A DNA stretch of 64,000 bases from a cyanobacterium PCC 7702 (GCA_000332255.1 KB235926.1:2148797-2212796); one strand, 5' to 3'; numbered from the stretch's first letter, positions 28,746-39,158 are shown. The notes: a model not told the origin generated them from the letters alone. Numbers and translations are program-made.

Positions 28746-28994
28746 ATGGCAGTCAAACAAAGAGTTGGCTTGGTCGTAAGCGACAAAATGCAAAAAACAG
28801 TAGTAGTCGCTGTGGAAAATCGAGCTCCCCATCCCAAATACAAGAAAATAATCGTGAAAACCCGGCGTTACAAAGCTCATGATGAAGAAAATCGCTGTCG
28901 GGTAGGCGATCGCGTTCGCATTCAAGAAACTAGACCCCTAAGCAAAACCAAACGCTGGCAAGTTATAGAAATTCTCACAACCAAAAACAGCTAA
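28746..28994 (+). CDS. rpsQ: Ribosomal protein uS17
   Basis: 82 residues with an OB fold. Signature segments are [36 protein letters not shown] and [19 protein letters not shown]. It lies 6 bp after rpmC with AAAGGAG as ribosome site, so coupling is likely. It binds 16S rRNA early in assembly. Confidence 0.97.
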   Translation: MAVKQRVGLVVSDKMQKTVVVAVENRAPHPKYKKIIVKTRRYKAHDEENRCRVGDRVRIQETRPLSKTKRWQVIEILTTKNS

Positions 28995-29048
28995 TGGTTA
29001 ATCACAATAACAATAGATTAGCAATCAACAAAAGCAAGGAGAGTAATT

Positions 29049-29417
29049 GTGATTCAACCCCAAACCTACCTTAATGTTGCAGACAACAGCGGTGCCCGCA
29101 AGCTCATGTGTATCCGCGTCCTCGGAGCAGGTAACCGACGCTATGGTTACGTAGGTGACAGAATTATCGCTGTTGTCAAAGATGCTCAACCCAATATGGC
29201 CGTGAAAAAATCCGATGTTGTAGAAGCTGTGATAGTCCGCACCCGCCACAATATCAAACGCGATAGCGGCATGAGCATTCGTTTTGATGACAATGCTGCA
29301 GTCATCATCAACAAAGACGGTAATCCCAGAGGAACTCGTGTCTTCGGACCAGTAGCACGGGAATTGCGCGACAAAAACTTCACTAAAATTGTTTCCTTGG
29401 CTCCGGAGGTGCTGTAA
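29049..29417 (+). CDS. rplN: Ribosomal protein uL14
   Basis: 122 residues with a GTG start after AAGGAGAG. uL14 lies at the subunit interface and binds RsfS. The body has [20 protein letters not shown] and [20 protein letters not shown]. Its TAA overlaps the rplX ATG by one base (TAATG), which suggests translational coupling. Confidence 0.97.
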   Translation: MIQPQTYLNVADNSGARKLMCIRVLGAGNRRYGYVGDRIIAVVKDAQPNMAVKKSDVVEAVIVRTRHNIKRDSGMSIRFDDNAAVIINKDGNPRGTRVFGPVARELRDKNFTKIVSLAPEVL

Positions 29418-29767
29418 TGGCAAAAAAAAAGGAAAAGCCAAAATTCTACAAAATGCACGTCAAAAGCGGAGATACGGTACAGGTAATTGCCGGCAAAGAC
29501 AAAGGCAAAGTGGGTGAAATTATCAAAGCGCTTCCTAAAGAAAGCAAAGTCATCGTCAAAGGTGTCAACGTCAAAACCAAGCACGTTAAACCCCAAGCAG
29601 AAGGTGAATCCGGACGTATTATTACCAAAGAATACCCAATTCACAGTTCCAACGTTATGCTTTACTCCACCAAACATAATGTCGCCAGTCGCATTTGCTA
29701 TACCTTTACAGAGGAAGGTAAAAAAGTACGCATGCTCAAGAAAACTGGCGAAATAATCGACAAATAG
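29417..29767 (+). CDS. rplX: Ribosomal protein uL24
   Basis: 116 residues. An assembly initiator of 50S. It carries the KOW motif in [18 protein letters not shown], followed by [14 protein letters not shown] lysine-rich start (KKKEKPK) precedes the usual FYKMHVK. The start overlaps the rplN stop. Confidence 0.96.
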   Translation: MAKKKEKPKFYKMHVKSGDTVQVIAGKDKGKVGEIIKALPKESKVIVKGVNVKTKHVKPQAEGESGRIITKEYPIHSSNVMLYSTKHNVASRICYTFTEEGKKVRMLKKTGEIIDK

Positions 29768-29854
29768 CAACTGATTAATGGTTAATGGTTTAAAGTTAAC
29801 AACTGAATAAATAATTTTCCCTGACCAAGCCCAGGGACAATCAGGACAAAAACT

Positions 29855-30400
29855 ATGGCAGCACGACTAAAAAGCTTATACCAAGAAACAATTGTCCCCA
29901 AACTAATTAAGCAGTTTGGATATACCAACATTCATCAAGTACCAAAGTTGGTCAAAATAACTGTGAACCGCGGTTTGGGAGAAGCAGCCCAAAATGCTAA
30001 AGCCCTAGAATCATCTTTAAATGAAATTGCTATGATTACCGGGCAAAAACCCGTCGTAACGCGAGCAAAAAAAGCGATCGCTGGCTTTAAAATTCGCCAA
30101 GGAATGCCCGTTGGCATTGCGGTTACCCTCAGAGGCGAGCGAATGTATGCTTTTCTGGATCGCTTAATTAATTTATCTCTACCAAGAATCCGAGACTTTC
30201 GCGGCGTCAGTCCCAAAAGCTTTGACGGTCGTGGTAACTACACTCTTGGCATTAGAGAACAGTTGATTTTCCCAGAAGTCGACTACGACAGCATTGATCA
30301 AATTCGGGGGATGGATATCTCCATCATTACCACAGCTAAAACCGACGAAGAAGGTCGCGCCTTACTAAAAGAAATGGGAATGCCCTTCCGCGAGCAATAA
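29855..30400 (+). CDS. rplE: Ribosomal protein uL5
   Basis: 181 residues. uL5 binds 5S rRNA and contacts the P-site t[43 protein letters not shown] and [20 protein letters not shown] are diagnostic. An 87-bp spacer with TTAATGG repeats lies before it. The next gene is rpsH, whose ATG is 20 bp after the stop. Confidence 0.97.
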   Translation: MAARLKSLYQETIVPKLIKQFGYTNIHQVPKLVKITVNRGLGEAAQNAKALESSLNEIAMITGQKPVVTRAKKAIAGFKIRQGMPVGIAVTLRGERMYAFLDRLINLSLPRIRDFRGVSPKSFDGRGNYTLGIREQLIFPEVDYDSIDQIRGMDISIITTAKTDEEGRALLKEMGMPFREQ

Positions 30401-30420
30401 ATTAATTGAAAGAGGAAACG

Positions 30421-30822
30421 ATGGCAACAAACGACACTATTGCTGATATGTTGACGCGACTGCGCAATGCTAACTTAGCGCGGCATCAAACTACACAAGT
30501 GCCATCCACAAAAATGACCCGCAGTATAGCCAAAGTTTTGCGAGATGAAGGTTTTATCGCTGATTACCAAGAGAGGGGAGAAGGAGTAAAACGTCACCTA
30601 GTAATTTCCCTCAAGTACAAAGGTAAGAATCGCCAGCCTATCATTACAGCCCTCAAGCGCATCAGTAAGCCCGGCTTGCGCGTTTACTCCAACAAAAAAG
30701 ATTTACCGCGGGTACTGGGTGGCATCGGCGTCGCTATTATCTCTACGTCCAATGGCATAATGACCGATCGAGAAGCACGGCGTAAGAACTTGGGCGGAGA
30801 AGTACTTTGCTACATCTGGTAA
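30421..30822 (+). CDS. rpsH: Ribosomal protein uS8
   Basis: 133 residues from ATG 30421, after the ribosome site AAAGAGGAAA; an in-frame TTG at 30406 would place that site inside the gene. uS8 is a 16S central-domain binder. The N-terminal [19 protein letters not shown] and C-terminal [20 protein letters not shown] are typical. Confidence 0.96.
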   Translation: MATNDTIADMLTRLRNANLARHQTTQVPSTKMTRSIAKVLRDEGFIADYQERGEGVKRHLVISLKYKGKNRQPIITALKRISKPGLRVYSNKKDLPRVLGGIGVAIISTSNGIMTDREARRKNLGGEVLCYIW

Positions 30823-30871
30823 AAAGCCATTAGCTAATTGCTAATCGCTATGTATTAGGAGTCGTGAAATT

Positions 30872-31420
30872 ATGTCTCGAATCGGTAAACGCCCCATTAC
30901 AATTCCCCCAAAAGTGCAAGTTACAGTTGATGGCACAAAAGTTAGCGTCAAGGGACCTAAAGGAGAGCTTTCTCGCCAACTTCCCAGCAATGTAACAATC
31001 TCCCAACAAGGAGAAATATTGACAGTCAACCGCTGCGATGACTCGCGCACCTCAAGACAAATGCACGGTCTGTGCCGTACCTTAGTTGCCAACATGATTG
31101 AAGGAGTTTCCAAAGGATTCGAACGCCGTTTGGAAATTCAAGGCGTTGGTTACCGCGCTCAACTACAAGGTCGTAACTTGATTTTGAATGTCGGCTACAG
31201 CCACCAAGTGCAAATTGCCCCACCAGATGGAATTCAATTTGCAGTTGAAAATAACACCAATGTTATCGTTAGTGGCTACGACAAAGAAGTGGTAGGCAAC
31301 ACCGCAGCTAGAATTCGTGCCGTTCGTCCACCAGAACCTTATAAAGGCAAAGGAATTCGCTACGCGGGCGAACTAGTAAGACGTAAAGCTGGTAAGACTG
31401 GTAAAGGTGGTAAGAAGTAA
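30872..31420 (+). CDS. rplF: Ribosomal protein uL6
   Basis: 182 residues, two repeated alpha/beta domains near the GTPase centre. [20 protein letters not shown] opens it and [19 protein letters not shown] closes the second domain. TAGGAG is the ribosome site. It is 3 bp from rplR, so the two are coupled. Confidence 0.97.
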   Translation: MSRIGKRPITIPPKVQVTVDGTKVSVKGPKGELSRQLPSNVTISQQGEILTVNRCDDSRTSRQMHGLCRTLVANMIEGVSKGFERRLEIQGVGYRAQLQGRNLILNVGYSHQVQIAPPDGIQFAVENNTNVIVSGYDKEVVGNTAARIRAVRPPEPYKGKGIRYAGELVRRKAGKTGKGGKK

Positions 31421-31422
31421 AA

Positions 31423-31785
31423 ATGAAGCTTACTCGTATAGAATCAAGACAACGTCGGCATCGACGCATTCGCAGCAAAGTCAAGGGTTCGCCAGAACGT
31501 CCGCGCTTGGCAGTATTTCGTTCCCACCAGCATATCTATGCTCAGGTAATTGATGATACTCGCCATCACACTTTAGTGGCAGCCTCTTCTTTAGAACCAG
31601 AATTGAGATCTAAATTAGCTTCCGGTGGAAACTGCCAAGCATCCATCGAAGTTGGAAAATTAATCGCCCAGCGCTCCCTAGAAAAAGGCATCTCCAAAGT
31701 AGTTTTCGATCGCGGCGGCAATCTCTATCACGGTCGAGTCAAAGCACTGGCTGAAGCAGCACGCGAAGCTGGGCTGGATTTCTAA
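31423..31785 (+). CDS. rplR: Ribosomal protein uL18
   Basis: 120 residues. uL18 delivers 5S rRNA with uL5. [20 protein letters not shown] and [20 protein letters not shown] are diagnostic. The start is 3 bp after the uL6 stop, with AAAGGTGG just upstream. Confidence 0.97.
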   Translation: MKLTRIESRQRRHRRIRSKVKGSPERPRLAVFRSHQHIYAQVIDDTRHHTLVAASSLEPELRSKLASGGNCQASIEVGKLIAQRSLEKGISKVVFDRGGNLYHGRVKALAEAAREAGLDF

Positions 31786-31838
31786 CCACATTTGTCATTG
31801 ATGAGTCATGATTGGCACAAAATAAAGGACTACAGAAC

Positions 31839-32363
31839 ATGGCAACAAATCGTCGAAAAGCTAACCGCGCAAAAAAAGAAGAAACCAACTGGCAAGAGCG
31901 GGTCATTCAGATCCGACGGGTGAGCAAAGTAGTCAAAGGAGGTAAAAAACTCAGCTTCCGCGCTATTGTCGTCGTCGGTAACGAACGCGGCCAAGTCGGT
32001 GTGGGAGTAGGCAAAGCCTCTGATGTCATTGGTGCGGTTAAAAAAGGTGTAGCGGACGGCAAAAAACACTTAATAGAAATTCCTATTACCAAATCAAATT
32101 CTATTCCCCACCCCGTCAACGGTACCGGTGGCGGTGCAAAGGTATTGATGCGTCCCGCAGCTCCCGGTACGGGTGTAATTGCTGGTGGAGCTGTTCGTAC
32201 CGTCTTAGAGTTGGCAGGGGTTAAGAATGTTTTAGCAAAACAACTCGGCTCAAATAACCCTCTCAACAACGCCAGAGCCGCAATCAACGCTCTTACCACC
32301 CTGCGTACCTTCTCCGAAGTGGCTGAAGACCGGGGTATTCCCGTGGAAAATCTTTACATTTAG
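31839..32363 (+). CDS. rpsE: Ribosomal protein uS5
   Basis: 174 residues from ATG 31839, preceded by AAAGGAC; a TTG at 31812 is in frame but would add nine residues without homology to the usual cyanobacterial start (MATxRRKxNRxKKEE). uS5 contributes to fidelity and helicase activity. Key blocks are [20 protein letters not shown] and GRAINATLT-like [13 protein letters not shown]. No rpmD (uL30) follows, as is normal in cyanobacteria. Confidence 0.96.
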   Translation: MATNRRKANRAKKEETNWQERVIQIRRVSKVVKGGKKLSFRAIVVVGNERGQVGVGVGKASDVIGAVKKGVADGKKHLIEIPITKSNSIPHPVNGTGGGAKVLMRPAAPGTGVIAGGAVRTVLELAGVKNVLAKQLGSNNPLNNARAAINALTTLRTFSEVAEDRGIPVENLYI

Positions 32364-32482
32364 TTAATAGTTGCTTGCCCAACGGTACGTGGTTCAGGCA
32401 GTCTCAGGCCTGGAACCGCCAACTATTACTAAATAGTCAATAGATTTTATATTTTATAAAAATTTACACTTTCCTTTGGCTT

Positions 32483-32932
32483 ATGAGACTACATGACGTT
32501 CGTCCGCAAAAAGGTTCCAAAAAACGCCCGCGTCGTCTGGGGCGGGGTATCTCTGCCGGGCAAGGTGCAAGCGCCGGCAAAGGCATGCGCGGTCAAAAAG
32601 CCCGCTCGGGCGGCGGTACCAGACCTGGCTTCGAAGGCGGTCAACAACCATTGTACCGTCGCATTCCCAAGTTGAAGGGCTTTCCCCTAGTGAATCGTAA
32701 AGTTTACACTACGATTAATGTAGAAAAGCTAGCCTCCCTTCCAGCAAATTCACAAGTCAATTTGACCTCCTTAAAAGAAGCACGTATTATCACTGCTGTT
32801 AAAGGTCCGCTGAAAATTTTGGGGGATGGGGAATTGAGCGTTCCGCTCAAGGTACAGGCAGCAGCTTTTACAAGTACAGCTCGTAGCAAAATTGAGGCAG
32901 CTGGCGGGAGTTGTGAAGTTGTAGCTCAGTAA
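32483..32932 (+). CDS. rplO: Ribosomal protein uL15
   Basis: 149 residues. A late-assembly protein. The glycine/arginine-rich N-terminus ([20 protein letters not shown]) and [19 protein letters not shown] are diagnostic. It follows rpsE after a 119-bp spacer and precedes secY by 65 bp, the standard spc-operon order. Confidence 0.97.
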   Translation: MRLHDVRPQKGSKKRPRRLGRGISAGQGASAGKGMRGQKARSGGGTRPGFEGGQQPLYRRIPKLKGFPLVNRKVYTTINVEKLASLPANSQVNLTSLKEARIITAVKGPLKILGDGELSVPLKVQAAAFTSTARSKIEAAGGSCEVVAQ

Positions 32933-32997
32933 GAGCGTAGGTAACACACGCACGCTCCAGCCACAGAAAGACTAATTCGTATCTAAGGTAGCCCTTT

Positions 32998-34323
32998 ATG
33001 ATCGGTCGAGAAAAACCCCCAACAGCTCAAGAGACTTTTATGCAAATGGCACAAGCAGCAGGATTAAGGGGTCGGCTGCTTGTTACCATCGGTATTATCA
33101 TTTTGATTCGTTTGGGCATACACCTGCCCATACCAGGAATCGATCGAGAAAAATTTGCTGCCGCTATTAGCGGTAACAACCAAATCTTCAGCTTCTTGGA
33201 TATATTTTCTGGAGGCGGACTCTCGGCTTTGGGAGTTTTTGCCTTAGGCATTTTGCCTTACATCAATGCCTCTATTATTATTCAACTGCTTACCGCCGCT
33301 ATCCCAGCTTTAGAAAATTTACAGAAAAATGAAGGCGAGGCCGGAAGGCGGAAAATTTCCCAAATCACCCGCTATGTGGCCTTGGGCTGGGCAATTGTGC
33401 AAAGCATTTTTTTATCAACATTCTGGCTCAGAAGTTTTGCCTTGAACTTCGGTCCCGTTTTTGTTCTGGAAACAACAGTAGCCTTGGTGGCTGGATCCAT
33501 GTTCGTAATGTGGGCCTCAGAATTAATTACCGAGCGTGGAATTGGTAACGGTGCTTCACTTTTGATTTTTGTCAACATTGTGGCGACGCTGCCAAAATCA
33601 TTAAGCGATACTATTGCCTACATTCAAGGAAGCGGACAAGAAATAGCGCGGGAAAGAGTTGGACCGGTAATTGTACTTGTCTTGGTTTTCCTGGCCACAA
33701 TAGTCGGTATTGTATTTGTTCAGGAAGCAGTTCGCCGCATTCCGATCATTTCTGCCCGTCGTCAAGTCGGTCGGCGTATTTTTGCCGAACAACGCAGCTA
33801 CCTTCCCTTGCGTCTCAATCAAGGTGGGGTAATGCCAATTATCTTCGCTACTGCCATTTTGAGTTTGCCTTTTTTGATTGCCAATTTTACTAGAAATCCA
33901 GAGATTGCTAACATTGTTAACACTTATTTAAGTCCCGGCGGCTCTCAGTCCTGGGTTTATGTTCTCGTTTACCTGGTTTCTATCATGTTTTTCAGCTACT
34001 TTTATTCTTCTTTGATAGTAAACCCGGTTGACGTAGCACAAAACCTGAAAAAAATGGGTTCTAGCATTCCTGGTATTCGTCCGGGAAAAGCTACTAGCGA
34101 ATATATAGAACGGGTTTTGAATCGACTCACTTTTTTAGGTGCTATATTTTTGGGCTTGGTTGCAATTATTCCCACTGCTGTAGAAAGAGCTTTAGGAGTA
34201 CCAACCTTCAAAGGACTCGGCGCTACCTCCTTGTTAATTCTAGTTGGTGTGGCAATTGATACAGCCAAACAAATTCAAACCTACGTTATCTCCCAGCGCT
34301 ATGAAGGAATGGTGAAACAATAG
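32998..34323 (+). CDS. secY: Preprotein translocase subunit SecY
   Basis: 441 residues, with ten membrane helices expected. SecY forms the protein-conducting channel of plasma and thylakoid membranes. The plug and first helices follow [20 protein letters not shown], and the cytosolic loop [20 protein letters not shown] marks the ribosome/SecA contact. Its TAG overlaps the GTG of adk by one base (TAGTG), giving translational coupling. Confidence 0.97.
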   Translation: MIGREKPPTAQETFMQMAQAAGLRGRLLVTIGIIILIRLGIHLPIPGIDREKFAAAISGNNQIFSFLDIFSGGGLSALGVFALGILPYINASIIIQLLTAAIPALENLQKNEGEAGRRKISQITRYVALGWAIVQSIFLSTFWLRSFALNFGPVFVLETTVALVAGSMFVMWASELITERGIGNGASLLIFVNIVATLPKSLSDTIAYIQGSGQEIARERVGPVIVLVLVFLATIVGIVFVQEAVRRIPIISARRQVGRRIFAEQRSYLPLRLNQGGVMPIIFATAILSLPFLIANFTRNPEIANIVNTYLSPGGSQSWVYVLVYLVSIMFFSYFYSSLIVNPVDVAQNLKKMGSSIPGIRPGKATSEYIERVLNRLTFLGAIFLGLVAIIPTAVERALGVPTFKGLGATSLLILVGVAIDTAKQIQTYVISQRYEGMVKQ

Positions 34324-34880
34324 TGAAGCGATTAATCTTCTTGGGACCGCCTGGAGCTGGAAAAGGAACTCAAGCACAAACACTAGCTCAAGAATGGAAC
34401 ATTCCCCATATTTCTACAGGTGACCTATTGCGCCAAGCTTTAAAAGAACAAACTCCTTTGGGTCTCAAGGCCCAAAGTTACATGGATAGAGGCGAGTTAG
34501 TTCCCGACCAACTAGTGCAGGATATGGTAGAGGAACGCCTTTATCAAAGCGATAGTCATTTCGGTTGGATTTTGGACGGTTTTCCCCGTACGGTGAAACA
34601 AGCGGCTTTCTTAGAACAATTGCTGCAAAAATTGGCTCAAGGCAGTGTAAAGGTAATCAACTTTGATGTACCTGACGATGTTGTTGTCGCTCGCTTGCTA
34701 CAGCGCGGGCGCAAGGACGATTCCGAACAGGTCATCCGTCGCCGCTTAGAAGTCTATCGCTCGGAAACAGCTCCTTTGATTGACTTTTATGGCGAACGCC
34801 ACCAACTGTTGACTGTCAACGGTAATCAGTCTCCAGAAGAAGTTTCTGCCGAAATCAAAAAACAGGTTATCGCTTCCTAA
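34323..34880 (+). CDS. adk: Adenylate kinase
   Basis: 185 residues, GTG start. It converts ATP + AMP to 2 ADP. The P-loop GPPGAGKGT covers residues 8-16; [10 protein letters not shown] binds AMP and GFPRTVKQA is conserved. The LID is the short form ([14 protein letters not shown]), without the Cys4 zinc LID of Gram-positive enzymes. It is coupled to secY. Confidence 0.97.
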   Translation: MKRLIFLGPPGAGKGTQAQTLAQEWNIPHISTGDLLRQALKEQTPLGLKAQSYMDRGELVPDQLVQDMVEERLYQSDSHFGWILDGFPRTVKQAAFLEQLLQKLAQGSVKVINFDVPDDVVVARLLQRGRKDDSEQVIRRRLEVYRSETAPLIDFYGERHQLLTVNGNQSPEEVSAEIKKQVIAS

Positions 34881-35082
34881 AAGTTTTATGGACCTCAAGA
34901 TAGAGTGGGTTCGGCGTCATTTGCACCTTTCCCGCCCTATCCGTCTTCCAGTTGAATAAGCATCAATAATTTTGGATAAGATATATTACATAAACCGTTG
35001 ATATATTTTGCAAATTATGTTGCTTGGCAGGAAAAAATTAGCTGCAAGTGACAACAACTAACTGAGTTGAGGAAAAAAGAAA

Positions 35083-35307
35083 TTGTCTAAGCAAGATTTA
35101 ATTGAAATGGAAGGAACTGTCACCGAGTCATTGCCAAATGCGATGTTTCGCGTCGATCTCGACAATGGCTTTAATGTCCTTGCTCATATTTCTGGCAAGA
35201 TTCGCCGTAACTATATCAAAATTTTACCTGGCGATCGCGTTAAAGTCGAGCTGACGCCCTACGACCTGACCAAAGGTCGAATTACTTATCGATTGCGCAA
35301 AAAGTAG
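35083..35307 (+). CDS. infA: Translation initiation factor IF-1
   Basis: 74 residues, OB fold. A TTG start at 35083 after GAGGAAAAAAG gives the usual N-terminus [20 protein letters not shown]. The body [20 protein letters not shown] and the end [11 protein letters not shown] are complete. IF-1 blocks the A site during initiation. Weak start codons are common for infA. Confidence 0.95.
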
Positions 35308-35346
35308 ACCTGATAAAAATACTTTTTCTAGGAGGTGAATCACCAG

Positions 35347-35385
35347 ATGGCAAGGTATTTGAGCTTAGAGCCTAGCACAAGCTGA
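35347..35385 (+). CDS. Candidate 12-codon mini-ORF with strong ribosome site
   Basis: ATG GCA AGG ... TGA encodes MARYLSLEPSTS. The sequence AGGAGGTGA at 35330-35338 is complementary to the 16S 3' end over nine bases and lies 8 bp before the ATG, stronger than any other site in the cluster. The palindrome GGTGA-A-TCACC overlaps it. A leader peptide or a relic of a lost gene start are both possible; no function can be given. Confidence 0.3.
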   Translation: MARYLSLEPSTS

Positions 35386-35543
35386 AGATAATACTTCCCT
35401 TTTCTTAACAGAAGCTATGAAAATTCCCATAATTACAATTACTCATCTAGCTTCCCCACCCAGTAGCTGGGAAAACCCTGATGTAAAATACTATACCAAA
35501 TTTTGCGGAACTCCACCACTTAACTGAATATTTTCTCAAAAAA

Positions 35544-35552
35544 TGCTATAAT
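35544..35552 (+). promoter_or_regulatory. Extended -10 promoter before rpmJ
   Basis: TGCTATAAT contains the extended -10 TGn followed by consensus TATAAT, 29 bp upstream of rpmJ. No good -35 is needed for this class. It would drive rpmJ-rpsM-rpsK-rpoA separately from the upstream spc genes. Confidence 0.5.
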
Positions 35553-35580
35553 TCACTATTTGTAATCAATTGGGAAAGGC

Positions 35581-35694
35581 ATGAAAGTCAGAGCCTCTGT
35601 CAAAAAAATGTGTGAAAAGTGTAACGTGATCCGACGTCGGGGTCGCGTTATGGTGATTTGCGTTAACCCCAAACACAAGCAGCGCCAAGGCTAG
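35581..35694 (+). CDS. rpmJ: Ribosomal protein bL36
   Basis: 37 residues, [20 protein letters not shown] followed by a basic tail. The zinc-binding residues Cys11, Cys14, Cys27 and His32 are all present, so this is the zinc-containing (C+) form. It binds 23S rRNA near the GTPase region. It follows infA after a 273-bp spacer that contains the mini-ORF and a promoter. Confidence 0.95.
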   Translation: MKVRASVKKMCEKCNVIRRRGRVMVICVNPKHKQRQG

Positions 35695-35756
35695 AACCAT
35701 AGTAAAAATCACCAATAAAAAACAATAAAGTTTCAGTCAACAGGGAGACAACAGTT

Positions 35757-36137
35757 GTGGCAAGGATTGCCGGAGTAGACCTGCCGCGTGATAAACGCGT
35801 TGAAATCGGTCTAACTTACATATATGGAATTGGTTTATCACGGTCAAAGCAGATTCTCGCAGCTACGGGTGTAAATCCAGACACTCGCGTTAAAGATCTT
35901 AGCGATGCTGACATAGCAGCTCTAAGGTCAGAAATTGAAAACAATTACCAAGTAGAAGGCGACCTAAGGCGCTTGGAGGCTATGAACATCAAGCGCTTGA
36001 TTGATATAGGAACCTATAGAGGACGCCGCCACCGCTTGGGTTTACCAGTCAGGGGACAAAGAACTCGCACTAACGCCAGAACCAGACGTGGGAGAAGGCA
36101 AACAGTGGCTGGAAAGAAAAAAGCACCTACTAAATAA
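35757..36137 (+). CDS. rpsM: Ribosomal protein uS13
   Basis: 126 residues, GTG start after CAGGGAGAC. uS13 bridges the 30S head to 50[21 protein letters not shown] and the H2TH block, then [20 protein letters not shown], are diagnostic. The tail is strongly basic (GKKKAPTK). Confidence 0.97.
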   Translation: MARIAGVDLPRDKRVEIGLTYIYGIGLSRSKQILAATGVNPDTRVKDLSDADIAALRSEIENNYQVEGDLRRLEAMNIKRLIDIGTYRGRRHRLGLPVRGQRTRTNARTRRGRRQTVAGKKKAPTK

Positions 36138-36200
36138 AAATTCTTCCTACTCTCTTTTTGGAGTCAAAACTAAGTTCCACCATTCCTTAGCAACACCAAT

Positions 36201-36596
36201 ATGGCGCGACAACCAAGTAAAAAAACTGGCAGCAAAAAGCAAAAACGCAACGTACCCAACGGTATTGCCTATATCCAATCTACTTTCAACAATAGCATTG
36301 TCACAATTACAGATCCAAACGGAGATGTAATCTCCTGGGCCAGCGCTGGTTCCAGCGGTTTTAAAGGAGCTAAAAAAGGAACTCCTTTTGCAGCCCAAAC
36401 TGCCGCTGAAAGTGCTGCTCGTCGAGCTATAGACCAGGGAATGCGACAAATTGAAGTGATGGTAAGCGGTCCAGGAGCAGGACGAGAAACTGCAATTCGA
36501 GCACTTCAGGGAGCAGGACTGGAAATCACCCTGATTCGGGATATTACTCCCATTCCTCACAATGGCTGTCGCCCGCCCAAGCGTCGTAGAGTCTAA
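36201..36596 (+). CDS. rpsK: Ribosomal protein uS11
   Basis: 131 residues. It lies at the 30S platform next to the Shine-Dalgarno helix. [20 protein letters not shown] and [20 protein letters not shown] are diagnostic. rpsD, found here in many bacteria, is absent; a 285-bp spacer leads to rpoA. Confidence 0.97.
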   Translation: MARQPSKKTGSKKQKRNVPNGIAYIQSTFNNSIVTITDPNGDVISWASAGSSGFKGAKKGTPFAAQTAAESAARRAIDQGMRQIEVMVSGPGAGRETAIRALQGAGLEITLIRDITPIPHNGCRPPKRRRV

Positions 36597-36881
36597 AGCA
36601 AACAGTCAACCAATACTCAGCTAAACCTATCTATACTGTTGCCTCACACATAGCAGCGGTCCCGTCCGAAGCACAACAATTCCGATGCCAAAAAGGACTG
36701 CGAAACTTCAAAGAACCAACCTAAAAAACCAGCGCCCGTTAGTTTCTGAGGAAATCAAACTCTCGTGTCATCGGACAACAAAAATGCAGTTTGAGAGACC
36801 CTAACTACAGGGCAGCAACAATCTACAGACAACCAAAATTTTTGTCCATAAGCAAGACCTTACAATCAGGGAGGCTACTTT

Positions 36882-37832
36882 GTGGCGCAATTTCAAATCG
36901 AATGTGTAGAGTCTAATACAGAGGAAAGTCGAAGCCACTACAGCAAATTTATTCTAGAACCTCTGGAACGAGGTCAGGGAACTACCGTTGGCAACGCTCT
37001 CAGACGAACTCTGTTATCAAACCTAGAGGGTACGGCAGTAACAGCAGTACGGATTGCTGGAGTAACCCACGAATTTGCCACAGTTCCGGGCGTGAGGGAA
37101 GACGTGTTGGAAATCCTCATGCGCATGAAGGAAGTTATCCTCAAAAGTAATTCCTCTCAACCCCAAATAGGTCGTTTGCTCGTCAACGGTCCAGCTACGG
37201 TTACCGCAGCACACTTCGATGTACCAAGTGAAGTAGAAGTCATCGATCCGACCCAGTACATTGCCACCCTAGCTGAAGGGGCAAAATTGGAAATGGAATT
37301 TCGGATCGAGAAAGGTAAAGGCTATCGCACTGTCGAGCGAGGTCGAGAAGAAGCTACATCCATAGACTTTCTACAAATAGATTCAGTATTTATGCCAGTT
37401 AGAAAGGTTAACTACAGTGTAGAAGAAACTCGCGGAGATGGTGGAATGCCAAAAGACCGACTGCTGTTAGAAGTTTGGACAAACGGCAGCCTCACTCCCC
37501 AAGAAGCCCTTTCCTCGGCAGCTGGAATCTTGGTAGATTTGTTTAACCCCCTCAAAGATATTGATATCAGTCAAAAAGAGACAGGCTCTGAACCTCCTGA
37601 CGATCCTACAGCCCAGATTCCGATCGAAGAGTTACAACTTTCTGTACGTGCTTACAACTGTCTCAAACGGGCACAAGTTAACTCGGTAGCGGACTTACTG
37701 GATTACACCCAAGAAGACCTGTTAGAAATTAAAAACTTTGGTCAAAAGTCTGCCGAAGAAGTAGTTGAAGCTTTACAACGACGCTTGGGCATTACTTTGC
37801 CAACAGAAAGGTCTTCTAAACACGGAGGCTAA
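36882..37832 (+). CDS. rpoA: RNA polymerase alpha subunit
   Basis: 316 residues, GTG start after CAGGGAGG. The N-terminal domain (about 1-230) carries the dimerisation/assembly segment LEPLERGQGTTVGNALRRTL. The C-terminal domain (about 250-315) binds UP elements and activators, with AQIPIEELQLSVRAYNCLKR and the HhH region NFGQKSAEEVVEAL. The linker has the acidic GSEPPDDP stretch. Confidence 0.97.
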   Translation: MAQFQIECVESNTEESRSHYSKFILEPLERGQGTTVGNALRRTLLSNLEGTAVTAVRIAGVTHEFATVPGVREDVLEILMRMKEVILKSNSSQPQIGRLLVNGPATVTAAHFDVPSEVEVIDPTQYIATLAEGAKLEMEFRIEKGKGYRTVERGREEATSIDFLQIDSVFMPVRKVNYSVEETRGDGGMPKDRLLLEVWTNGSLTPQEALSSAAGILVDLFNPLKDIDISQKETGSEPPDDPTAQIPIEELQLSVRAYNCLKRAQVNSVADLLDYTQEDLLEIKNFGQKSAEEVVEALQRRLGITLPTERSSKHGG

Positions 37833-37914
37833 CAGCTATTGTAACGGTTAAACAACAAGCGACAAACAATTAACAGCCATCTGAACAAGCATTATCGTTA
37901 GTAATTTAGAAATT

Positions 37915-38265
37915 ATGCGCCATCGTTGTCGAGTCAAAAAACTCAACAAACCAGCCGACCAACGCCGCGCCCTGTTGCGAGCACTGACTACCGAACTGAT
38001 TCGTCACGGTCGGATCACCACTACTCTCACCCGAGCCAAGGCAGTAAGGGCACAAGTGGATAAAATGATTACCTTAGCCAAAAATGGCTCCTTAGCAGCA
38101 CGCCGTCAAGCTATAGGTTACTTGTACGACAAGCAACTCGTTCACTCCCTGTTCGAACAGGCAGCTAGTCGCTATGGCGATCGCCAAGGCGGATATACCC
38201 GCATCTTGCATACCGTCCGCCGTCGCGGTGATAACGCTGAAATGGCAATCATTGAATTGGTATAA
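37915..38265 (+). CDS. rplQ: Ribosomal protein bL17
   Basis: 116 residues, the last gene of the alpha operon. [20 protein letters not shown] and [20 protein letters not shown] are diagnostic. It is near the tunnel exit. Two heptamer arrays follow its stop before truA. Confidence 0.97.
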   Translation: MRHRCRVKKLNKPADQRRALLRALTTELIRHGRITTTLTRAKAVRAQVDKMITLAKNGSLAARRQAIGYLYDKQLVHSLFEQAASRYGDRQGGYTRILHTVRRRGDNAEMAIIELV

Positions 38266-38271
38266 GTTATC

Positions 38272-38321
38272 AGTCATTAGTCATGAGTCATGAAAAACAG
38301 GACAAATGACAAATGACAAAT
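38272..38321. repeat. Two heptamer arrays between rplQ and truA
   Basis: Three copies of AGTCAT(T/G) occupy 38272-38292, and three perfect GACAAAT copies occupy 38301-38321. The two families are near-complementary (AGTCATT with AATGAC), so the arrays can pair with each other. The last array contains the truA ATG at 38313. Confidence 0.75.
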
Positions 38322-39158
38322 AACGAAACTGCTATGGTAGAAAGCCACCAGCCACCAACCCAGCGGGTCGCCCTGGTTATTCAATACCTGGGCACTCATT
38401 TTCATGGCTGGCAGAAACAACCACGACACCGCACCGTCCAGGAAGAGATAGAAAAAGCTATCTTTAATATCTTAGGCTACTCCACAGCACTATACGGTGC
38501 CGGACGTACCGATGCAGGAGTTCACGCCGCCGCTCAAGTGGCTCATTTTGATGTCAAAAGTAAAATTCCTGCCTCCAAGTGGGCAACTATTCTTAATAAC
38601 TACCTGCCTAAAGATATTTTGATTCGAGCTTCAGCAGCTGTGAGCCATGATTGGCATGCTCGCTTTAGTGCAGAATATCGCCGCTACCGCTATACCATTT
38701 ACACTGATGAGCGACCAAACTTGTTCGTAAGAGCCTTTAGTTGGCATTATTATTATGCACCCTTAGATGAATCCTTGATGCAGGCAGCATTAAAACCTCT
38801 CATCGGCCACCATCACCTCAAAGCATTTCACCGCTCTAATTCCCATCGCCAGCACTCTTGGGTAGAAATACAGGCAGCAGAGTGCTATCGCACCGACTCC
38901 TTTATCCATATCGAACTGCAAGCAAATGGATTTTTGTACGGTATGGTACGGCTGCTAGTAGGAATGCTGGTACAGGTAGGTTCCAGACAGCGATCGCTAG
39001 CTAGCTTTACTGACATTTGGAAAAACCAACGCCGAGAAGAAGTCAAATACGCTGCACCTGCTCACGGTTTGTGCTTGTTGCGAGTTGGCTATCCAGATTT
39101 TCCCTTTCCCAAACACATCTGGTTTGATACGCAACCTTTATACGTCATCGGTCGCTAA
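38313..39158 (+). CDS. truA: tRNA pseudouridine(38-40) synthase
   Basis: 281 residues from ATG 38313, which lies in a repeat; ATG 38334 (MVESHQPP) is a credible alternative. TruA modifies the anticodon stem-loop at positions 38-40. The nucleophile is Asp67 in GAGRTDAGVHAAAQVAHFD. RFSAEYRRYRYTIY and FLYGMVRLLVGMLVQVG are conserved. The truA position between rplQ and rplM is standard in cyanobacteria. Confidence 0.96.
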   Translation: MTNNETAMVESHQPPTQRVALVIQYLGTHFHGWQKQPRHRTVQEEIEKAIFNILGYSTALYGAGRTDAGVHAAAQVAHFDVKSKIPASKWATILNNYLPKDILIRASAAVSHDWHARFSAEYRRYRYTIYTDERPNLFVRAFSWHYYYAPLDESLMQAALKPLIGHHHLKAFHRSNSHRQHSWVEIQAAECYRTDSFIHIELQANGFLYGMVRLLVGMLVQVGSRQRSLASFTDIWKNQRREEVKYAAPAHGLCLLRVGYPDFPFPKHIWFDTQPLYVIGR

